A DNA stretch of 33,523 bases from Mycobacterium sp. E3198 (GTDB taxonomy: Bacteria > Actinomycetota > Actinomycetes > Mycobacteriales > Mycobacteriaceae), in assembly GCF_001667015.1 (NCBI RefSeq), contig NZ_LZIS01000183.1, positions 1 to 33,523 on the forward strand, in the 5' to 3' direction. Within the stretch, counting starts at the first letter, position 1; the number at the start of each line of letters is the position of its first letter. The position numbers were made by a program, and so were the translations under genes. This document shows, piece by piece, positions 27,059-33,523 of the stretch. The notes beneath the pieces are model-generated. The model made no database searches and was not told the origin of the DNA. It saw only the letters and a program-made list of their open reading frames with translations.

Positions 27059-27397
27059 ATGGCGAAAAAAGTGACCGTCACCTTGGTCGATGATTTCGAC
27101 GGTGCGGGCGCGGCCGACGAAACGGTTGAATTCGGGCTTGACGGGGTGACCTACGAGATTGATCTTTCGTCCAAGAATGCCGCGAAACTGCGCAACGATT
27201 TGAAGCAATGGGTCGCGGCGGGACGCCGTGTCGGCGGTCGCCGGCGCGGGCGCTCCGGTTCGGGACGTGGCCGTGGGGCCATCGACCGCGAGCAGAGCGC
27301 CGCGATCCGCGAGTGGGCCCGCCGCAACGGGCACAACGTGTCGACGCGCGGCCGCATCCCCGCGGACGTCATCGACGCGTTCCACGCGGCCACCTAA
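27059..27397 (+). CDS. lsr2: Nucleoid-associated protein Lsr2 (H-NS-like)
   Basis: Binds and silences AT-rich DNA and bridges chromosome segments. At 112 residues it has the standard form: an N-terminal oligomerisation domain ([39 protein letters not shown]), an Arg/Gly-rich basic linker ([19 protein letters not shown]), and a C-terminal DNA-binding domain [20 protein letters not shown] whose RGR motif inserts in the AT minor groove. It is followed by a strong intrinsic terminator, so it ends a transcription unit. The AT-rich spacers of the PE/PPE island in this window are the kind of sequence it silences. Confidence 0.97.
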   Translation: MAKKVTVTLVDDFDGAGAADETVEFGLDGVTYEIDLSSKNAAKLRNDLKQWVAAGRRVGGRRRGRSGSGRGRGAIDREQSAAIREWARRNGHNVSTRGRIPADVIDAFHAAT

Positions 27398-27408
27398 GCG
27401 CACCGCTC

Positions 27409-27451
27409 ACCGGCGCCCGGGTCCTTTTACGGCCTGGGCGCCGGTTGTTTT
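27409..27451 (+). terminator. Intrinsic terminator of lsr2
   Basis: A perfect 10-base stem, ACCGGCGCCC at 27409-27418 and GGGCGCCGGT at 27436-27445, is followed at once by TGTTTT (27446-27451). The stem can extend inward with wobble pairs. It lies 11 bases after the lsr2 stop codon. The T-tract makes it more canonical than most mycobacterial terminators. Confidence 0.85.
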
Positions 27452-27457
27452 GAATTT

Positions 27458-27468
27458 CGCTGGCGGCG
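27458..27468 (+). promoter_or_regulatory. Possible ClgR-type operator upstream of clpC1
   Basis: CGCTGGCGGCG resembles the ClgR half-site arrangement CGCY-NNN-RGCG known from actinobacterial clp gene promoters. It sits in the 282-base gap between lsr2 and clpC1, just beyond the lsr2 terminator. The match is partial and such GC-rich strings arise easily here, so this is only a candidate. Confidence 0.2.
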
Positions 27469-27679
27469 GAATGATCGCCGGCCCCCGCCGGAAACGCTTT
27501 GGCGATTTTCCTCGTTTACCTGTTACGGCTCTGCGCTGACAGGGGGTTAAGAGAGGTATGTGGCCTGGACCGCCAGCCACCGCAACGTTAGGAACCCCGG
27601 CGGGCCGACCATTACAGTGGATGGCAGGTACGTGATGCCGACCGGCTGTACCGATGGCAGGGAGAGCAGGTAACCACCG

Positions 27680-30214
<2,535 letters not shown>

Positions 30215-30224
30215 CGATCGCAGC

Positions 30225-30264
30225 AAACGGGCGGTTAATCTCTGACGGGATTAACCGCCCGTTT
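30225..30264 (+). terminator. Long perfect hairpin after clpC1
   Basis: A 16-base perfect inverted repeat, AAACGGGCGGTTAATC at 30225-30240 and its complement at 30249-30264, with an 8-base loop, starts 10 bases after the clpC1 stop. There is no U-tract, only TTTCG inside the right arm, which fits the tail-less hairpin terminators common in mycobacteria. The next gene starts only 5 bases after the hairpin. Confidence 0.8.
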
Positions 30265-30269
30265 CGCAT

Positions 30270-30665
30270 GTGAGGGGCCCGGCTGTGCTGATCGTGACCA
30301 CCAACGACCTCCCGGGCTGGGAAATCCAGCGCGTTTGCGGCGAGGTGTTCGGGTTGACCGTCCGGTCACGAAACGCCTTCTCCCAGATGGGTGCGGGCTT
30401 CAAGGCGATGTTCGGCGGCGAGCTGGCCGGCATGACCAAGAATCTCGCCGAGAGCCGCAACGAAGCGATGGGGCGCCTGGTCGCCGAGGCGCGCAACCGC
30501 GGTGGCAACGCGATCGTCGCGATGCGGTTCGACACGACCGAGATCGGCGACGTGTGGACCGAGATCTGCGCCTATGGCACGGCGGTGCAAGCGGTTCCGG
30601 TCACCGAGGCCGCCAAGTACACCGCGGGCCAGCTCGGCTACGGCTCCGCGGCGCCGCAGCATTGA
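30270..30665 (+). CDS. YbjQ/UPF0145 family protein
   Basis: A 131-residue member of the YbjQ family (annotated in Pfam as 'putative heavy-metal-binding domain', though evidence for metal binding is thin). The family core is visible: VLIVTTNDLPGWEIQRVCGE at the N-terminus, ESRNEAMGRLVAEARNRGGN and AIVAMRFDTTEIGDVWTEIC, which pack as the pentameric beta-alpha fold. GTG 30270 is the first possible start; GTG 30285 (VLIVTTNDLPG) fits the family start better, since similarity begins there. Its start lies directly after the clpC1 hairpin, so either that hairpin is read through or the gene has a very short or leaderless transcript. It precedes the B12 riboswitch and has no evident link to it. Confidence 0.85.
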   Translation: MRGPAVLIVTTNDLPGWEIQRVCGEVFGLTVRSRNAFSQMGAGFKAMFGGELAGMTKNLAESRNEAMGRLVAEARNRGGNAIVAMRFDTTEIGDVWTEICAYGTAVQAVPVTEAAKYTAGQLGYGSAAPQH

Positions 30666-30687
30666 CCCGCCGTCTACACTGACCGTG

Positions 30688-30790
30688 TCCTGATGGGTAA
30701 CGGAATCTGGTGAAACTCCAGAACGGTCGCGCCACTGTCCAAAGTCAGACCCGGTGCTCGTCATCACCAGCGGGGACGCGTTTATCCCCG
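30688..30790 (+). ncRNA. Cobalamin riboswitch upstream of cbtB
   Basis: The conserved core of the cobalamin aptamer is readable: GGTAACGGAATCTGGTGAAA (30695-30714), the B12 box GCCACTGT at 30731-30738, and AAGTCAGACC shortly after (from 30742). GTCC near 30687 and GGAC near 30773 could close an outer stem. A hairpin CGGGGA (30771-30776) / TCCCCG (30785-30790) directly precedes the ribosome-binding site GGAAGGAG (30790-30797), so control at translation initiation is plausible. A -10-like TACACT lies at 30675-30680. Cobalamin would be expected to reduce expression of the cobalt-uptake genes that follow. Confidence 0.9.
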
Positions 30791-30803
30791 GAAGGAGTCG
30801 ACA

Positions 30804-31019
30804 ATGCCCGATCACCCGACGACCCGAACCCGGACCCGGTCGGTGGACCTGTCGGCGGCAAGCGCCGCGGTGTGGTTGGCGGCGACCGCCTTCCTGGCGC
30901 TGCTGGCGCTGTACTTCGTCGGCGTCGACCAGGGGGCGGTGTCGTTGTTCGGCGGCGATTCGCACGTGCACGAGTTCCTGCACGATGCCCGGCATCTGCT
31001 CGGCTTCCCCTGCCACTGA
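30804..31019 (+). CDS. cbtB: CbtB, small subunit of the CbtAB cobalt transporter
   Basis: A 71-residue protein with one membrane segment (VWLAATAFLALLALYFVGV, residues 23-41) and the histidine-rich C-terminal motif HVHEFLHDARHLLGFPCH, with H54, H56, H60, H64, C70 and H71 as likely metal-contacting residues. This matches the CbtB family, predicted from its regular association with B12 riboswitches to take part in cobalt uptake for cobalamin synthesis. GGAAGGAG lies 6 bases before the ATG and abuts the riboswitch hairpin. cbtA follows after 4 bases. Transport itself is a family-level prediction. Confidence 0.92.
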   Translation: MPDHPTTRTRTRSVDLSAASAAVWLAATAFLALLALYFVGVDQGAVSLFGGDSHVHEFLHDARHLLGFPCH

Positions 31020-31023
31020 TCGC

Positions 31024-31791
31024 GTGGAGAAGCGTCTGATCGGACGCGGCCTGCTGGCCGGTGTGTTCGGCGCGGTGTTGGCGTTCGCCTTCGCCCGCCT
31101 GTGCGCCGAACCGGTCATCGGCTGTGCGATCGCTTTCGAGGACGGACGCGCCGACGCCCTGGACGCCCATGGCGTGCACGAGCACGGGGCCGAGTTGTTC
31201 AGCCGCGGGGTGCAGTCGAACGCCGGGCTGGGTTTCGGCGTGTTGATCTTCGGCGTCGCGATGGGCGCGCTGTTCGGCGTCGTGTTCTGCGTGGTCTATC
31301 CGCGGGCGGGAGGCGCTGCACCGCACGGGCTTTCGCTGCAACTGGCGGGGGCCGCATTCGTTGCCGTGTATCTGGTGCCGTTCCTGAAATATCCGCCGAA
31401 TCCGCCCGCGGTGGGCCAGTCGGACACGATCGGGGCGCGCACCGGCTGGTATCTGGTGACGGTGCTGGCCTCGGTGATGCTGGCCATTGCCGCGGTGTGG
31501 TCGGCGCGGCGGCTGACGGCCCGGTTCGGCGCGTGGAACGGGCGGCTGCTCGCGGCGGGCGCCTACGTCGCGGCGGTCGCGGTGGTGCTGACGGTCCTGC
31601 CGAGCACCGACGAGACGCCGCAACCGGTGCGGGACGCCTCGGGGGCGATCCTCTATCCCGGCTTTCCCGCCGACGTCCTCTACGAATTCAGGCTGCTTGC
31701 CCTCGCCACTCAGCTGGTGTTGTGGGCGACGATCGGCCTGGTCTTCGCGACGCTGGTCCGGCGGCCGCTTCAGGAGCGAGTCCCCGCGTGA
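31024..31791 (+). CDS. cbtA: CbtA, cobalt transporter membrane subunit
   Basis: A 255-residue membrane protein of the CbtA family. Hydrophobic segments include LLAGVFGAVLAFAFARL, GFGVLIFGVAMGALFGVVFCVVY, LQLAGAAFVAVYLVPFL, WYLVTVLASVMLAIAAVW, LLAAGAYVAAVAVVLTVL and LVLWATIGLVFATLV, six in total. After the first, an external loop DAHGVHEHGAELFSRG contains three histidines likely to bind metal. The family motif FLKYPPNPPAVG is present between segments 3 and 4. The GTG at 31024 is 4 bases after cbtB. Its end overlaps the phosphatase gene by 4 bases (GTGA), so all three genes share the riboswitch. Confidence 0.9.
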   Translation: MEKRLIGRGLLAGVFGAVLAFAFARLCAEPVIGCAIAFEDGRADALDAHGVHEHGAELFSRGVQSNAGLGFGVLIFGVAMGALFGVVFCVVYPRAGGAAPHGLSLQLAGAAFVAVYLVPFLKYPPNPPAVGQSDTIGARTGWYLVTVLASVMLAIAAVWSARRLTARFGAWNGRLLAAGAYVAAVAVVLTVLPSTDETPQPVRDASGAILYPGFPADVLYEFRLLALATQLVLWATIGLVFATLVRRPLQERVPA

Positions 31792-32339
31792 GCGACGTCG
31801 TCCGGCTGACCCTGGTCTCGCACGCGATGACCGACGCCATGGCGGCCGGGCGGTTTCCCACCGACGAGCCGCTCAACGCGATCGGTCGCCGGCAGGTCAA
31901 AAAGGCTGGGCGGCTTGAGGTTCAGAAGGATGCGCGTCTGCTCGCCGGACCCGAGCAGCGGGCGCGGGAGACGGCGCAACTGCTGGGCCTGCGCGCCGCG
32001 ACCGAGCCGCGGCTGGCCGACCTGCGTTGCGGGGGATGGTGCGGGCAGACGCTGCGGGCCGTCGGCCCCGCGGACCTCGAGACGTGGCTGACCGATCCCG
32101 CGCGGGCCCCGCACGGCGGTGAGTCGATCGTCGACCTGGTGGGGCGGGTGGCCGGCTGGCTGGACTCCCTGACCGGCAACGCCGCGCCCGCCGTGGCCGT
32201 GACGCATCCGGCGGTGATCCGCGCCGCAATCCTGCACAGCCTCGACGCACCCGCGAAGTCATTCTGGGGCATCGACATTGCCCCGGTGAGCCGCACCGTG
32301 CTGCACTTCCGCAACGGCCGCTGGACGCTGCGTTTGTAA
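31788..32339 (+). CDS. Histidine phosphatase superfamily protein with degenerate RHG motif
   Basis: A 183-residue protein of the phosphoglycerate-mutase-like fold. The catalytic His that normally lies in RHG is H12 in LTLVSHAMT, where Arg is replaced by Ser and Gly by Ala. The other active-site residues are recognisable: Arg in GPEQRARETAQLL (58 or 60), E112 in HGGESIVDLVGR, and the second His H140 in VAVTHPAVIRAA. Family members include CobC (alpha-ribazole phosphatase of B12 synthesis); the operon position behind a cobalamin riboswitch makes a B12-related phosphatase an attractive guess, but the altered motif means activity is uncertain. It starts at GTG 31788, translationally coupled to cbtA. 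Confidence 0.82.
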   Translation: MSDVVRLTLVSHAMTDAMAAGRFPTDEPLNAIGRRQVKKAGRLEVQKDARLLAGPEQRARETAQLLGLRAATEPRLADLRCGGWCGQTLRAVGPADLETWLTDPARAPHGGESIVDLVGRVAGWLDSLTGNAAPAVAVTHPAVIRAAILHSLDAPAKSFWGIDIAPVSRTVLHFRNGRWTLRL

Positions 32340-32356
32340 CTGGCCGATTTTTGTCG

Positions 32357-32380
32357 TACCCCGTTGTGATGATGGGGGTA
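32357..32380. promoter_or_regulatory. Palindrome overlapping the start of the 13E12-type gene
   Basis: TACCCC at 32357-32362 and GGGGTA at 32375-32380 are perfect inverted arms separated by 12 bases, and the last base of the right arm is the A of the ATG. The preceding bases TTTTTGTCG are unusually T-rich for this genome. An autoregulatory operator or the recognition site of the encoded nuclease would both fit. Confidence 0.4.
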
Positions 32381-33523
32381 TGTTTTCGACGCCGCCTCCG
32401 TTGGGGGTGAACCATAAGAAGCGCCTGGAGGTGCTTTTTGAGGAGTTGTCGGAGTTGGCCGGGCAGCGCAACGCCATTGATGGGCGGATCGTGGACATCG
32501 CCGCGGAGATCGAGGGTGAGGGGTTGTGGGGCAACACCGGGGCCCGTTCGGTGGCGGCGTTGTTGGCCTGGAAGTTGGGCTCGTCGTCGGCCAATGCCCA
32601 CACCATCACCACGGTGGCGCGCCGGGTGGCGGAATTTCCGCGCTGCGCGGCGGGCCTGCGGCAGGGGCGGCTGTCGCTGGATCAGGTCGGGGTCATCGCG
32701 GCGCGCGCCGGTGACGGATCCGATGCGCACTACGCCGAACTTGCCGCGGTGGCCTCGGTCAGCCAGCTGCGCACCGCGGTCAGCCTGGAGCCGCGGCCCC
32801 CGGCGGTGCGCCCGGCACCGCAACCGTCGATCACCAAGACCGCCACCGAGGAGCTGACGTGTTGGCGGATCAAGCTGGGAGCGTTGGACGCGGCGAAGTT
32901 CGACGCCGCCTTGGCGTCTCATCGGGACGCGCTGATCACCGAGTGGAAACACGACCACGGCGAGGACGACCACGCCTGCGCGGCTGCGCCGCCGCTCCCG
33001 GGCACTTTGGAGGCGTTTGTGCGGCTGGTCGAGGCCGGCTGGGACGCCGACGCCACCCGCCGCCCGCACGGCGCGCACACCACCGTGGTGGCCCACCTCG
33101 ACGTCGCCAACCGGGTCGGCGCGCTGCATCTGGGCCCGCTGCTGTCTGATGCCGACCGCCAATACCTGACCTGCGATGCCACCTGCGAAGTCTGGTTCGA
33201 ACGCCACGGCCAACCCATCGGCGCCGGGCGCACCACCCGCACCATCAGCCGCCGGCTGCGCCGCGCCCTCGAGCACCGCCACCCCACCTGCGCGGTCCCC
33301 GGCTGCGGGGCCACCCGCGGCCTGCACGCCCACCACCTGCGGCACTGGGAAGACGGCGGCCCCACCGAGCTGACCAACCTGATCCTGCTCTGCCCGTATC
33401 ACCACCGGCTGCACCACCAGGGCCACCTCACCATCACCGGACCCCCCGAGGCCCTGACCGTCACCGACGAGGACGGCCAACCCCTGCACCCCGGATCACT
33501 GGCACGCCCACCCACCCAGGCCC
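32380..33523 (+). CDS. 13E12-repeat family protein with DUF222 and HNH endonuclease domains (3' truncated by window)
   Basis: An open frame of 381 codons runs off the right edge. The N-terminal two thirds is the helical DUF222/13E12 domain: VNHKKRLEVLFEELSELAGQ, GNTGARSVAALLAWKLG, GRLSLDQVGVIAARAGDG. The C-terminal part is an HNH nuclease module with zinc-binding cysteines in HPTCAVPGCGATRGL, the HH pair in HAHHLRHWEDGG, the Asn in ELTNLILLC and the last His in PYHHRLHHQGH. Mycobacterial genomes carry several near-identical copies (REP13E12), and in M. tuberculosis prophage phiRv1 integrates into such copies. Whether these proteins cut DNA is not established. The early part uses more TTG, GTT and GGG codons than its neighbours, consistent with a repeated, mobile history. 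Confidence 0.92.
   Translation, partial: MFSTPPPLGVNHKKRLEVLFEELSELAGQRNAIDGRIVDIAAEIEGEGLWGNTGARSVAALLAWKLGSSSANAHTITTVARRVAEFPRCAAGLRQGRLSLDQVGVIAARAGDGSDAHYAELAAVASVSQLRTAVSLEPRPPAVRPAPQPSITKTATEELTCWRIKLGALDAAKFDAALASHRDALITEWKHDHGEDDHACAAAPPLPGTLEAFVRLVEAGWDADATRRPHGAHTTVVAHLDVANRVGALHLGPLLSDADRQYLTCDATCEVWFERHGQPIGAGRTTRTISRRLRRALEHRHPTCAVPGCGATRGLHAHHLRHWEDGGPTELTNLILLCPYHHRLHHQGHLTITGPPEALTVTDEDGQPLHPGSLARPPTQA

Noticed and set aside
32341..32400. Prophage attachment site at the 13E12 gene
   Set aside because: phiRv1 uses such genes in M. tuberculosis, but I see no integrase, no second att copy and no phage genes in the window.

Overview
The window is chromosomal DNA of a slow-growing, non-tuberculous-type Mycobacterium. 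The evidence is high GC with strong GC3 bias, PE/PPE and Esx (WXG100) genes, a 13E12-type HNH gene, and a long run of genes that I recognise in the same relative order as the ppa (Rv3628) to clpC1 (Rv3596c) segment of M. tuberculosis, here inverted. Gene names come from recognising the protein sequences; no database search was run.

Layout. 1-5413: an unknown coiled-coil protein, ppa, then divergently dacB, a zincin-like protein, tilS and hpt. 5422-6156: the lipoprotein gene lpqG, convergent with hpt. 6441-11540: an ESX-secretion substrate island with two PE/PPE pairs, a small secreted protein, a helix-turn-helix-like gene and an esxW/esxV-like pair. 11541-14709 (minus strand): a coupled ephA - luciferase-like monooxygenase - zinc alcohol dehydrogenase operon, opposite a VOC-family gene. 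15552-20788: ftsH followed by the folate genes folE-folP-folB-folK and a small membrane protein. 20876-25303: a membrane protein, then a Rossmann/DUF2520 protein, panC, panD and coaX (pantothenate to CoA). 25446-30214: lysS, lsr2, clpC1. 30270-32339: a YbjQ-like protein, then a cobalamin-riboswitch-controlled cbtB-cbtA-histidine phosphatase operon. 32380-end: a truncated 13E12/HNH gene.

Most operons show overlapping stops and starts, which indicates translational coupling: ATGA/GTGA overlaps at folE-folP, folB-folK, DUF2520-panC, ephA-monooxygenase and cbtA-phosphatase; TGATG at folK-DUF3180, panC-panD and monooxygenase-dehydrogenase. The core genes are ordinary. The accessory interest lies in the PE/PPE island with its own HTH gene and AT-rich spacer, the three-enzyme oxidation operon, the B12-linked cobalt-transport operon that carries a degenerate histidine phosphatase, and several intergenic inverted or direct repeats. 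The espA-espC-espD cluster that M. tuberculosis carries between ephA and ftsH is absent here. I found no complete novel defence or mobile system, no CRISPR array and no RNA gene other than the riboswitch.
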